DNA from: Chitinophagaceae bacterium
GTDB lineage: Bacteria > Bacteroidota > Bacteroidia > Chitinophagales > Chitinophagaceae
Reading direction: 5' to 3'
Assembly (NCBI GenBank): GCA_016720775.1
Contig: JADKJX010000003.1
Coordinates: 372,001 to 436,000 of the forward strand
Length of the DNA stretch: 64,000 bases
The notes below the pieces were generated by a model that did not search any database, was not told the DNA's origin, and was given only the letters and a program-made list of their open reading frames with translations. Positions 14,819 through 22,977 of this stretch are shown in pieces (position 1 is the stretch's first letter; each line of letters starts with the position of its first letter). The translations under genes were made by a program, and so were the position numbers.

Positions 14819-16666
14819 ATGCAAAAAGGCAGTATACGGGTACAAACCGAGAACATTTTTCCCATCATCAAGAAATTCCTGTACAGTGAACATGACATTT
14901 TTTTGCGGGAGCTGGTGAGCAATGCCGTGGACGCTAACCAGAAACTGAAAACACTTTCTTCCATCGGCGAGGCAAAGGGAGAGTTGGGCGACCTGAAGAT
15001 CGAGATCAAAATTGATAAGGATAAGAAGACATTGACCATTTCCGATACGGGACTGGGCATGACCGCGGAAGAAATCGATAAATACCTCAACCAGGTGGCA
15101 TTCAGCGGGGCAGAAGAGTTCCTGGAAAAATACAAGGGGCAGAATGAGGCCAATATCATCGGTCATTTCGGATTGGGCTTTTACAGTTCTTTTATGGTGA
15201 GTGATAAAGTGGAAGTATTCTCAAAAAGTTTCCGGGAAGGAACTAAGGCAGTGCGATGGGAATGCGATGGCAGCCCGGAATTTACTTTGGAAGAAATAGA
15301 AAAGGAAAACCGGGGAACGGATATCGTTCTTCACCTGAATGAAGAGAGCCAGGAATTTTTAGAAGCAGGAAGGATTGAAGCAGTACTGGAAAAATTCTGC
15401 CGGTTCTTACCTATTCCTATTTTCTTTGAAGACAAGCAGATCAACAATCCCACACCTGCCTGGACAAAGAAACCAGCCGAATTAACAACGGAAGATTACC
15501 AGAATTTTTACAAGGAATTGTATCCCTTTGGCGAAGCGCCGTTGTTCTGGATCCATCTGAACGTGGATTACCCGTTCAACCTTACCGGTATTTTATATTT
15601 CCCTAAAATAAAGCAGAGCTACGAAATTCAGAAAGACAAGATCCAGCTTTACAGCAACCAGGTTTTTGTAACGGATGAAGTAAAGGACATTGTTCCGGAG
15701 TTTTTAATGCTGATGCATGGCGTGATCGACAGCCCCGATATTCCGCTGAATGTAAGTCGCAGTTACTTGCAAGGCGATCCCAATGTAAAAAAGATAAATG
15801 CTCACATCACCAAAAAAGTAGCTGATAAATTAGAAGAGATATTTAAAACCGACCGCAAACAGTTTGAAGAAAAATGGGAGAGCCTGGGATTATTTGTGAA
15901 GTACGGCATGATGACCGATGATAAATTTTTGGATAAGGCGAATAAGTTTCACATCATGCAAGAGGCCCCCTCTAACTCCCCCAAAGGGGGAGAACTTACC
16001 GAAGCGAAGTTTTATACTTTAGAAGAATATCGAAGTGCTTCAGAAACATTGCAAAAGAATAAAGACGGCAAACTGGTGATCCTGTACACAACCGACCCGG
16101 TGCAGCAGGATGCTTATATACAACAGGCTGCGGCAAAGGGATATATTGTGGTGAAGCTGGAAACCATCATCGACAATGGATTCATCAACCAGATGGAAAT
16201 GAAGTGGGAGAATGTGCAGTTCACCCGGGTGGACAGCGACATCATCGACAACATCATTGATAAGCAGGAGGGAGGCGATAGTGTGCTGAGTAAAGATGAT
16301 GAAGCAAAACTGAAAGACCTGTTTGCCGTGAAGATCCCTGAGTTAAATGTATCGGTGGAAGTAAAAGGACTGAGTGCCGAAGCGCCACCGGTTGTTGCTA
16401 CAAGGCCCGAGTTCATGCGGCGCATGAAAGACATGGCTGCCATGCAGGGTGGCATGGGCGCTTTTTATGCAAACATGCCTGATGAAGTTACACTGACCGT
16501 GAACGGCAATCATGCTATTTACAAAAATGTACTTGCTGAAGTGGAAAAAGAAAAGCAGGAGAAACTGGTACACAACCTGGCTGACCTTGCCTTATTGTCG
16601 CAAGGATTATTAAAAGGAAATAGTTTAACGAGTTTTATAAACAGGAGTGTGGAGTTGATGAGCTGA
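14819..16666 (+). CDS. htpG: Hsp90-family molecular chaperone HtpG
   Basis: Cytoplasmic ATP-dependent chaperone, 615 residues. The N-terminal GHKL ATPase shows its motifs: ELVSNAVDANQKL (Bergerat helix with the metal-binding Asn), SDTGLGMT, and IGHFGLGFYSSFMV. The middle domain has the catalytic-loop Arg region NVSRSYLQGDPNVKKI, and the C-terminal dimerisation domain follows. Oddity: residues around 380-392 (EAPSNSPKGGEL) are encoded by a palindromic repeat, CTCCCCCAAAGGGGGAG at 15976-15992, which looks like an in-frame insertion of an interspersed element at the end of the middle domain. The reading frame stays open through it, so the chaperone is probably functional. Confidence 0.95.
   Translation: MQKGSIRVQTENIFPIIKKFLYSEHDIFLRELVSNAVDANQKLKTLSSIGEAKGELGDLKIEIKIDKDKKTLTISDTGLGMTAEEIDKYLNQVAFSGAEEFLEKYKGQNEANIIGHFGLGFYSSFMVSDKVEVFSKSFREGTKAVRWECDGSPEFTLEEIEKENRGTDIVLHLNEESQEFLEAGRIEAVLEKFCRFLPIPIFFEDKQINNPTPAWTKKPAELTTEDYQNFYKELYPFGEAPLFWIHLNVDYPFNLTGILYFPKIKQSYEIQKDKIQLYSNQVFVTDEVKDIVPEFLMLMHGVIDSPDIPLNVSRSYLQGDPNVKKINAHITKKVADKLEEIFKTDRKQFEEKWESLGLFVKYGMMTDDKFLDKANKFHIMQEAPSNSPKGGELTEAKFYTLEEYRSASETLQKNKDGKLVILYTTDPVQQDAYIQQAAAKGYIVVKLETIIDNGFINQMEMKWENVQFTRVDSDIIDNIIDKQEGGDSVLSKDDEAKLKDLFAVKIPELNVSVEVKGLSAEAPPVVATRPEFMRRMKDMAAMQGGMGAFYANMPDEVTLTVNGNHAIYKNVLAEVEKEKQEKLVHNLADLALLSQGLLKGNSLTSFINRSVELMS
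15976..15992. repeat. Palindromic repeat inside htpG
   Basis: CTCCCCCAAAGGGGGAG, a perfect 7-bp stem with an AAA loop, inside the coding sequence. A related hairpin, TCCCCAAAAGGGGA, occurs in the rplW-rplB spacer near 62421. Confidence 0.75.
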
Positions 16667-16668
16667 GG

Positions 16669-16701
16669 TTTAAAACGTTTAATGGTTTAAGTCGTTTAAA
16701 G
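16669..16701. repeat. GTTTAA-rich interspersed repeat
   Basis: A run of GTTTAA-type words (GTTTAAAACGTTTAATGG and so on) between the htpG stop and its terminator. It is the same word family as at 27362-27449 and 63714-63800. Confidence 0.6.
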
Positions 16702-16733
16702 GTTGGGGCATGCAAAGCATGCCCCAACTGTTT
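16702..16733 (+). terminator. Terminator after htpG
   Basis: Perfect 12-bp stem GTTGGGGCATGC / GCATGCCCCAAC with an AAA loop, followed by TGTTTTC. Confidence 0.85.
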
Positions 16734-16757
16734 TCATTAGTGTAAGGGATAGTATTA

Positions 16758-17303
16758 TCAGTTTACTGCCCTGAAGCTGGTGGGTGTTCCGGCCGGATCA
16801 AAACGGATCTGCATCCAGGTAATGCCACCGGTTGTTTCAAAAGAGTAAAAATACTTCTGAGTTAAATTGTTTGCCAGTTCTGCTGCAGTTGCATCCCGGT
16901 CAACCGTTTTCACACCATTCTGCCAGCCGCGGTAGTGTCCCTGGCATGCATGAAATACAAAAGAACCTTCCTGTACGTTGAATGTAACGGTGCCGATCAC
17001 TTTGGTGGCGGTGCTGGAAGTTAAACCGGCATTGGCCATGTAATAAAATTCGGCGTGCTTTCCATCGGCACTGAAGCTGAAATACTTGCCGCTCTGCCAG
17101 GCATTGCCCAGGAACTGTCCGTTATACGTGTTAATAAGCTGGGTACTTGAGTTGTACCCATTGGCCCAGTTGCCCACCATGGATGCCGGTACGGCAGTTG
17201 ATGGAAGATTGCATGATACTGATGCGTTGTCATCGTTGTCTTTTTTACAGCCTGCACCGGCTATGGTAACTGCCACAGCAAGTGCGAATAATACTTTTTT
17301 CAT
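16758..17303 (-). CDS. Hypothetical lipoprotein
   Basis: Small lipoprotein of 181 residues, not recognised. The ATG at 17303 is chosen because it gives a clean lipoprotein signal (MKKVLFALAVAVTIAGAGC, Cys 19); the longer frame adds 23 residues with no signal character. The mature part starts KKDNDDN, then contains short beta-rich segments such as MVGNWANGYNSS and GKYFSFSADGKHAEFYY, a pattern seen in lipocalin-like or DUF-type Bacteroidota lipoproteins. It may bind a small ligand but no motif settles this. It stands alone on the minus strand, about 200 bases downstream of the methyltransferase. Confidence 0.6.
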   Translation of the reverse strand: MKKVLFALAVAVTIAGAGCKKDNDDNASVSCNLPSTAVPASMVGNWANGYNSSTQLINTYNGQFLGNAWQSGKYFSFSADGKHAEFYYMANAGLTSSTATKVIGTVTFNVQEGSFVFHACQGHYRGWQNGVKTVDRDATAAELANNLTQKYFYSFETTGGITWMQIRFDPAGTPTSFRAVN

Positions 17304-17500
17304 TGTTTTGTTTTTATGGTTATAATTTAAGGGCGCTAAATTATTGCCGTAAAAAACCAATGCCATGTGCAACGGGTATGAAATGGGAAAAGTAAATGAT
17401 GAATTGGGGAAGGTTGAACTTAGTTGAATGTGGTTGAAAATGGTTTAGTGAGTTTAGAAGTTTAGGGGTTTAGAGGTTGGAGTGCAAGACTTAGACCCTT

Positions 17501-18238
17501 TTACTTTTCAAGAATAACAGCTTCCAGGTATTTCATTTTTTTTGAGTGCCAGGTTTCCGTAAATCCTGCCTGGATAAAATATTCTTTGTGCAGTGGATTT
17601 ACATAGATGATGTTCATCTTACGGGGATGGTTCTGTAAACTTTCCAGGATATTCTCCACCACGCCGCTCATGATCGTTTCGTCAAACGGGTTAAACAAGA
17701 AGATGCAATCCACATCATCAGGGATCTCAAAATAAAATGCATCGTTGTTGATGATGGTAAAATTAATGCCGGGTATTTTTTGTTTTGTAAGCACTACGTT
17801 TTCTTTTGCAACAGCACAAAATTCTTTTGAAAGATCAATGCCGGTAAGTTTTTTATATCCGTAATGAGCAGCAACGCATAGCGCCCGGCCTTTGCCACAG
17901 CCTATATCGAGGAAATGATTTGAGGTTTGTCCTTCGGCTGCGCTCAGGATAAGTTTGAGGTTTGTCCTTCGACTGCGCTTAGGATAAGTTTGAGATTTGT
18001 TGGGACTCAGCTGTTCAAAAATATCTTCGAGTAATTTGTAGCTGGCGGGCATGTAAATGGTGGCATGCGAAATATCAATGCCCATGTCTTCCAGTTTTTT
18101 CAATTCATCGGCACCGGTTGTGTTGATGCCGTATTTTTTTTCACCTTTTATTTCCTGGCGGATGATATGCCATGCAATGGAGATATTCCAGTTCCAGGCG
18201 AGGTAGAAAAAATATTTTATGTAGGAGAGTATCTTCAT
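17501..18238 (-). CDS. Class I SAM-dependent methyltransferase
   Basis: Rossmann-fold methyltransferase of 245 residues. The SAM-binding motif I is FLDIGCGKGRALC, followed by LTGIDLS (motif II acidic residue), NNDAFYFEIPDDVDCIFLFNPF (motif IV). The substrate cannot be told. The N-terminus has a hydrophobic segment (YIKYFFYLAWNWNISIAW) that may sit at the membrane. Oddity: residues around 84-106 (YPKRSRR ... LILSAAEGQ) are encoded by two tandem 35-base copies of the TTCGACTYCGCTCAGG interspersed repeat, just ahead of motif I, a linker position that tolerates insertion. Its ATG overlaps the recJ stop by 4 bases, so the two are translationally coupled. Confidence 0.8.
   Translation of the reverse strand: MKILSYIKYFFYLAWNWNISIAWHIIRQEIKGEKKYGINTTGADELKKLEDMGIDISHATIYMPASYKLLEDIFEQLSPNKSQTYPKRSRRTNLKLILSAAEGQTSNHFLDIGCGKGRALCVAAHYGYKKLTGIDLSKEFCAVAKENVVLTKQKIPGINFTIINNDAFYFEIPDDVDCIFLFNPFDETIMSGVVENILESLQNHPRKMNIIYVNPLHKEYFIQAGFTETWHSKKMKYLEAVILEK
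17919..17988. repeat. Tandem 35-base repeat inside methyltransferase gene
   Basis: Two 35-base units (17919-17953 and 17954-17988) plus 13 bases of a third. Each unit has the core CCTTCGRCTGCGCTYAGGA. The units differ at two positions. Confidence 0.85.
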
Positions 18239-19935
18239 TGTTCACTGCTGCGGAGGTCGATGATCTTTAACTGGAGACTGGTAGTTCCGTTCCATTCATT
18301 TTCGTCGAGCGTGAAGAGGAGGTCGAACGGATTTTGAAGCAGCGGAAATTTTTCAGCCAGGTTAAATCCGATCCCGGTAAAACTCAATTTGTCCTGCTTT
18401 ACTACAAACCGTATGTGTTCTTCCTTTACAATTTTTGAATAACCGGTATCCATTACTTTTTTTGCAATAAAGACCGGCCGCATGTTTTCCGGGCCAAAGG
18501 GTTCCATCTGGCAAATGATGCTGTAAAAATTTTGGGTAATATCCTGGAAGGAGATCGCCGTATCAATGGTGATCTCCGGAATAAGGAGCTCTTCGGGTAT
18601 TGTTGCTGCTACTACTTCTTCAAACTTCTTTGTAAAGGCTTCTATGTTTTCCGGCAATAATGAAAGTCCGGCTGCAGCAAAATGGCCGCCATAGCCTAAA
18701 AGATATTCCCTGCAGGCATGAATAGCCTCGTACAAATTAAATCCGGGTACGCTCCGGGCACTGCCTGCAGCAACGTCGCCGCTCTTTGTAAGTACCACGG
18801 TTGGCCGGTAATAGGTTTCAATTAACCGGCTGGCAACAATGCCCACCACGCCTTTGTGCCAGTGATCGTTGAATACAACCGTTGTTTTTTTCTTTTGCAG
18901 CATTTCATCTGCATGGATGATCTCCAGTGCTTCTGTGGTAATACCTTTGTCGGCCTCTTTCCGGTCGGTATTATCACTGTGCAGCATTTCTGCAAATTCC
19001 AATGCTTTGTTATAATCGTCTTCAATAAACATCTGCACGGCTTTTTTTGCATCGTCCATTCTTCCGGCAGCATTTACCCGGGGGGCAATTACAAAGACTA
19101 CATTATTGATCGATAATTTCTTTTGAATGTTTCCTAAAAAGATCAATGCTTTTATCCCGGGATTGGGATCGCTGTTTATTTTCTCCAGTCCGTAAAAAGC
19201 CAGTACCCTGTTTTCGCCGGTCATGGGCACAATGTCGGCGGCAATGGCAACGGCAACCAGGTCGATGTAACAGTGATAATGTTCTTCGTCAATGTTAAGT
19301 TCCTGGGCTAATGCGGTGATCAATTTAAAACCCACGCCACATCCACACAGTTCTTTATAAGGATAGTAGCAGTCTTTTTGTTTTGGGTTAAGAATGGCTA
19401 CAGCGGCAGGTATCTCCTCATCGGGTAAGTGGTGATCGCACACGATAAAGTCTATGTTCAGTTCTTTTGCATAGGCAATAAGGTCAACCGATTTTATACC
19501 GCAGTCGAGGGAAATAATTAATGTAAAGCCATTCTCCTTCGCAAAATCAATTCCCATCTTGCTTACGCCATAACCTTCCCGGTACCGATGGGGAATATAG
19601 AAATCCAAGTGGCCGGGCTCGTAGATTTTGCTGAGGAAGCGGTACATGCAGGATACGGATGTAGTTCCATCCACATCGTAATCACCAAATACAAGAATTT
19701 TTTCTTTCTTTTCAAATGCAGAAAGAATACGTTGCACTGCCTTATCCATATCCTTCATCAGCCAGGGATCGTGCAGGTCGCTCCATTGCGGGCGGAAGTA
19801 ATGTTTGGCTTTATCATAATCGTCAATGCCCCGCTTTACCAGGATATTGCAAATAGCACGGTTAATTTTAAGTGATTCTTTTAAAGCATCAACGGTGTTT
19901 TCACTTGCTTCTGATATTTTCCATCTTCTTTCCAT
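18235..19935 (-). CDS. recJ: Single-stranded-DNA-specific exonuclease RecJ
   Basis: DHH-family 5'-3' ssDNA exonuclease of recombination and mismatch/base-excision repair, 566 residues. Motifs: FGDYDVDGTTSVSCMYRF (motif I Asps), ISLDCGIK, VCDHHLPDE (the DHH signature), APRVNAAGRMDDAKKA, and in DHHA1 the GGHFAAAGLSL motif. The start at 19935 (MERRWKISE) is chosen because the family begins with this kind of sequence; the longer frame runs 102 bases into the prenyl synthase gene. It lies 7 bases after the prenyl synthase stop and its own stop overlaps the methyltransferase start, so prenyl synthase, recJ and the methyltransferase form one operon. Confidence 0.95.
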   Translation of the reverse strand: MERRWKISEASENTVDALKESLKINRAICNILVKRGIDDYDKAKHYFRPQWSDLHDPWLMKDMDKAVQRILSAFEKKEKILVFGDYDVDGTTSVSCMYRFLSKIYEPGHLDFYIPHRYREGYGVSKMGIDFAKENGFTLIISLDCGIKSVDLIAYAKELNIDFIVCDHHLPDEEIPAAVAILNPKQKDCYYPYKELCGCGVGFKLITALAQELNIDEEHYHCYIDLVAVAIAADIVPMTGENRVLAFYGLEKINSDPNPGIKALIFLGNIQKKLSINNVVFVIAPRVNAAGRMDDAKKAVQMFIEDDYNKALEFAEMLHSDNTDRKEADKGITTEALEIIHADEMLQKKKTTVVFNDHWHKGVVGIVASRLIETYYRPTVVLTKSGDVAAGSARSVPGFNLYEAIHACREYLLGYGGHFAAAGLSLLPENIEAFTKKFEEVVAATIPEELLIPEITIDTAISFQDITQNFYSIICQMEPFGPENMRPVFIAKKVMDTGYSKIVKEEHIRFVVKQDKLSFTGIGFNLAEKFPLLQNPFDLLFTLDENEWNGTTSLQLKIIDLRSSEQ

Positions 19936-19942
19936 TTGTTCA

Positions 19943-20905
19943 TCAGTATTTCCTGTCGGTGGTATAACGAACCAGTTCTTCCAGTGCTTTTCTTGTGGGG
20001 CTTTCTTCAAAGGAATATAATATTGCCAGCGCTTCATCCCGGTAGCAGTTCATTTTTTCTGCGGCATATTTGATGCCGCCGGATTCAGTAACGGTATCAA
20101 TGACAAATTTTATTTTAGCCGGTTCCTTATTTTCATTTTTCATGATATATACCAGTTGCCTCCTGGTTTGGGAATCCGTATTATTTAACGTGTGTATCAG
20201 TGGCAGGGTAAGTTTTTTTTCTTTGATGTCGTTGCCGGTTGGTTTGCCGATATTATCTTTTCCGTAATCAAACAGGTCATCTTTAATTTGAAAAGCAATG
20301 CCTACTTTTTCACCAAATGATTTCATTTGAGCAGTTACCTGCTCACTGTTGCTGGTGCTGTATGCACCTGCTGCACAGGCTGAGGAAAGTAAAGAAGCCG
20401 TTTTGCCCTTGATGATCTCGAAATAAACCGCTTCATCAAAGTTCAGTTTTCTTGTTTTCTGGATCTGCAGTAATTCGCCTTCACTCATTTGTTTTACCGC
20501 ATCAGAGAGGATCTGCAGTTGACGGAATTCATTGCTGCCTGTTGCAAGAAGGAGGCCTTTGGAAAGCAAATAATCACCTACGAGCACGGCAATCTTTTTA
20601 TTCCACAATGCATTGATGGAAAAAAAGCCACGTCGTTGTGGAGAGTCATCCACTACATCATCATGCACAAGCGTGGCGGTGTGTAATAATTCAACCAATG
20701 CTGCCGCCCGGTATGTGCTTTCGTTGATCGGGCCGTGCAGTTTGGCACTCAGCAAAACAAACATAGGCCTTAGTTGTTTGCCTTTGCGTTTTATGATGTA
20801 CTTCATGATCGTGTCAAGCAAAAGCGTTTCACTTTTCACTGCTTCTGCAAATTTTTTTTCAAAAATTTTGAGCTCGTCCCCGATGATGTCATTAATGAAG
20901 TGCAT
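19943..20905 (-). CDS. Polyprenyl synthetase (trans-isoprenyl diphosphate synthase)
   Basis: All-alpha prenyltransferase of 320 residues that condenses isopentenyl diphosphate with allylic diphosphates, probably making the side chain of menaquinone. The first Asp-rich motif is LVHDDVVDDSPQRRG and the second is IKDDLFDYG; the basic GKQLRPMF near residue 45 is the substrate-binding site. The residues at the fourth and fifth positions before the first motif are small or aliphatic (LLHTATL), as in long-chain synthases, but chain length cannot be assigned. First gene of the minus-strand operon with recJ. Confidence 0.92.
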   Translation of the reverse strand: MHFINDIIGDELKIFEKKFAEAVKSETLLLDTIMKYIIKRKGKQLRPMFVLLSAKLHGPINESTYRAAALVELLHTATLVHDDVVDDSPQRRGFFSINALWNKKIAVLVGDYLLSKGLLLATGSNEFRQLQILSDAVKQMSEGELLQIQKTRKLNFDEAVYFEIIKGKTASLLSSACAAGAYSTSNSEQVTAQMKSFGEKVGIAFQIKDDLFDYGKDNIGKPTGNDIKEKKLTLPLIHTLNNTDSQTRRQLVYIMKNENKEPAKIKFVIDTVTESGGIKYAAEKMNCYRDEALAILYSFEESPTRKALEELVRYTTDRKY

Positions 20906-21109
20906 ACTGATAATCCCGGCAATTTACCACAGTGTGTCAGCCTGTCAAAGTAATTTATTTATTAGTTTTGCGTTATAGGCGAGCAAAAAGCCATTTTTTT
21001 AGGTAAAAAAACCTAGTTTTGTGCAACGAAATTACAACTAACTGTGTCTTGCCCCTAAATGTGATCAAGCATAAATATTTTGACTTAACCTAAATAACTT
21101 ATTAAAAAG

Positions 21110-21140
21110 TTTGATTATTAGGCTGTAATTGATATTTTTG
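21110..21140 (+). promoter_or_regulatory. Promoter of the OmpA-like porin gene
   Basis: TTTG at 21110-21113, a 19-base spacer, TATTTTTG at 21133-21140. A textbook Bacteroidota promoter 48 bases before the ATG. The rest of the 283-base divergent region (20906-21188) holds a short TAGGT/ACCTA inverted repeat at 21000-21015 but no gene. Confidence 0.82.
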
Positions 21141-21188
21141 CTCAGAATTTATTCGTACAAATTAATAAAAAACCTTAATTATTAAAAT

Positions 21189-22817
21189 ATGATAAGCAAA
21201 AAGTACAAATTCTTGTTAGGAATATTGCTTTTTTCAACAGGAGCATTTGCCCAGGTTGGAGGCAGGGGGAGTGTTTATGACTCTTCTGTAATTCCCGCAA
21301 AAAGAATGGCCCAGCAAAATGAATTCTGGAACAGTACATATAACTTTCCAGCCAAGCCCCGTAACATGTGGGAAATTGGTGTATCTGGTGGTATGTTTAC
21401 CGTAAGCGGTGATGTGGCTGCCAAATTACCAACATTTGGTGGTGCAGTTCATGTAAGAAAAGCATTTGGATATATCTTTTCATTAAGATTACAATATCTT
21501 AATGCAACCGGTAAAGGAATGAACTGGCTTGCCAGCAGCAACTATGCAAAGAATTCTGCATGGAGTTCGAACTATAATGCGCCGGTTAGAGCTGCCGGAT
21601 CTCCTGACAGGACATTCGGAACACTTGATCCAACAGGTACAAGACCCCTTGAACTAATTTATTATAATTATAAAGTGCACATGCAGGACCTGGGGCTGCA
21701 GGGAATCGTTACTTTAAATAACGTTCGTTTCCATAAACAAAAGACAGGGTTTGTGATATATGGAGGTGCCGGTATTGGCGCTTCATGGTTCCAGACAAAA
21801 GTAAATGCTTTGGATGCCAGTGGCAAGCCATATACTGCCTTATTTAAATCTATAAAAAGTGCAGATTACAGCGGAAGAAAGGATGTACTGAAAGCGTTAA
21901 AATCTGGAATGGACAAAACTTATGAAACGGACGCTGATAATGAATTGAACAGGCGTCCGAAGCTTGGTAAAAATACACTTAAACCTTCCGGCACTGTATT
22001 GCTTGGCATAGCATTTAAATTAAGTAACCGGATTAACCTGGCTATTGAAGACAGGTTTACATTTGTAAAAACCGATTTATTAGACGGCCAGCGCTGGCAG
22101 GAAAATCCTATAGGTGATGCTGCTTTAACCAGTGATTTTGATTCATATAATTATGCTTCTCTGGGAATAAATGTAAACCTGGGTGCTAAATCTGTTCAGC
22201 CATTATGGTGGATGAATCCATTGGATTATGCATATGACGAACTCAGAAATCATCGTAATGTTAAGATACCTAAGAATGATTGTAACGATGCAGATGCTGA
22301 TGGCGTTTGTGATCACCTTGACAGGGAACCAAACACACCTGCAGGCTGCCCTGTTGATACACATGGTGTAACAAGGGATACAGATGGTGATGGCGTTCCT
22401 GATTGTAAGGATAAGCAATTGATCACTCCAACAGAGTGTCAGCCAGTAAATGCTGATGGTGTTGGTAAATGCCCAGAACCTGAGTGCTGCAAGAATAATG
22501 CAGTGGCAGATAAGAAGCCAAACTGTCCTTGTGATTATCCAAGCCTTTCATTCAAAGGAAATGCTTTGACACTGAGTGCGGATAACAAAGCGATGTTGGC
22601 TACTGTTGCTTCTAAATTGAAGGCTAACCCTGATTGCATGATCACCATTAATGGCTATCCCGAAGCTTCTAAAGCTTCCCAGGCTAATTGCCAGAAGAGG
22701 CTGGATGCAATTAAGATTTACCTGGTTGAGAAAGAAGGAATTAGTGCTGACAGGATCACTACAAATTGCGAAGTTGGCGGTGGTGACAAGAATACAGTAG
22801 ACGTTAAGTGTAACTAA
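21189..22817 (+). CDS. OmpA-like outer-membrane porin with TSP3 calcium repeats
   Basis: Outer-membrane protein of 542 residues. A signal peptide (MISKKYKFLLGILLFSTGAFA) precedes a beta-barrel-like domain of about 330 residues. Residues about 360-420 are Cys/Asp-rich thrombospondin type 3-like repeats (DADADGVCDHLDREPNTPAGC, then RDTDGDGVPDC), which bind calcium in the family. The C-terminal 100 residues resemble an OmpA domain but the peptidoglycan-contact motif is degenerate: the usual GxTDNxG reads GYPEASK and the LSxxRA helix reads CQKRLDA. It probably links or stiffens the envelope; anchoring to peptidoglycan is doubtful. The strong promoter and terminator suggest an abundant protein. 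Confidence 0.78.
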   Translation: MISKKYKFLLGILLFSTGAFAQVGGRGSVYDSSVIPAKRMAQQNEFWNSTYNFPAKPRNMWEIGVSGGMFTVSGDVAAKLPTFGGAVHVRKAFGYIFSLRLQYLNATGKGMNWLASSNYAKNSAWSSNYNAPVRAAGSPDRTFGTLDPTGTRPLELIYYNYKVHMQDLGLQGIVTLNNVRFHKQKTGFVIYGGAGIGASWFQTKVNALDASGKPYTALFKSIKSADYSGRKDVLKALKSGMDKTYETDADNELNRRPKLGKNTLKPSGTVLLGIAFKLSNRINLAIEDRFTFVKTDLLDGQRWQENPIGDAALTSDFDSYNYASLGINVNLGAKSVQPLWWMNPLDYAYDELRNHRNVKIPKNDCNDADADGVCDHLDREPNTPAGCPVDTHGVTRDTDGDGVPDCKDKQLITPTECQPVNADGVGKCPEPECCKNNAVADKKPNCPCDYPSLSFKGNALTLSADNKAMLATVASKLKANPDCMITINGYPEASKASQANCQKRLDAIKIYLVEKEGISADRITTNCEVGGGDKNTVDVKCN

Positions 22818-22840
22818 TATCAGATTAGTTTAAATATTAA

Positions 22841-22870
22841 TAGCCCTCCGTTTCGGAGGGCTATTTTTTT
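22841..22870 (+). terminator. Terminator after the OmpA-like gene
   Basis: Perfect 10-bp stem TAGCCCTCCG / CGGAGGGCTA, TTT loop, run of T. Confidence 0.92.
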
Positions 22871-22960
22871 ACAAATAACCCTTGGCCGGGCTTTACCAAA
22901 TCCTTAACGCCGCTTTTTTGGTTATTTGCCTTCTTGCTGGCATTTTTGGCTTAATTACAT

Positions 22961-22968
22961 TAACTTTG
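22961..22968 (+). promoter_or_regulatory. -7 element just before bamD
   Basis: TAACTTTG matches TAnnTTTG and ends 9 bases before the bamD ATG, which would make the transcript nearly leaderless. No -33 TTTG at 19 bases. Confidence 0.45.
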
Positions 22969-22977
22969 CGTTCTTTT

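Noticed and set aside
14694..14918. Open frame overlapping the htpG start
   Set aside because: It begins in the terminator hairpin and runs out of frame across htpG; no family resemblance.
17919..18001. Tandem 35-base units as a CRISPR-like array
   Set aside because: The units are directly adjacent with no spacers, lie inside a gene and have no cas genes nearby.
18235..20905. recJ with methyltransferase as a defence island
   Set aside because: recJ is a housekeeping repair gene here coupled to prenyl synthase; the methyltransferase shows no DNA-methylase motif and there is no partner nuclease or toxin.
20960..21021. Two TAGTTTTG words (20963 and 21014) as extra promoters in the prenyl synthase-porin gap
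   Set aside because: Neither has a TTTG at the right distance and no gene starts directly after them; the exact promoter at 21110 explains the porin.
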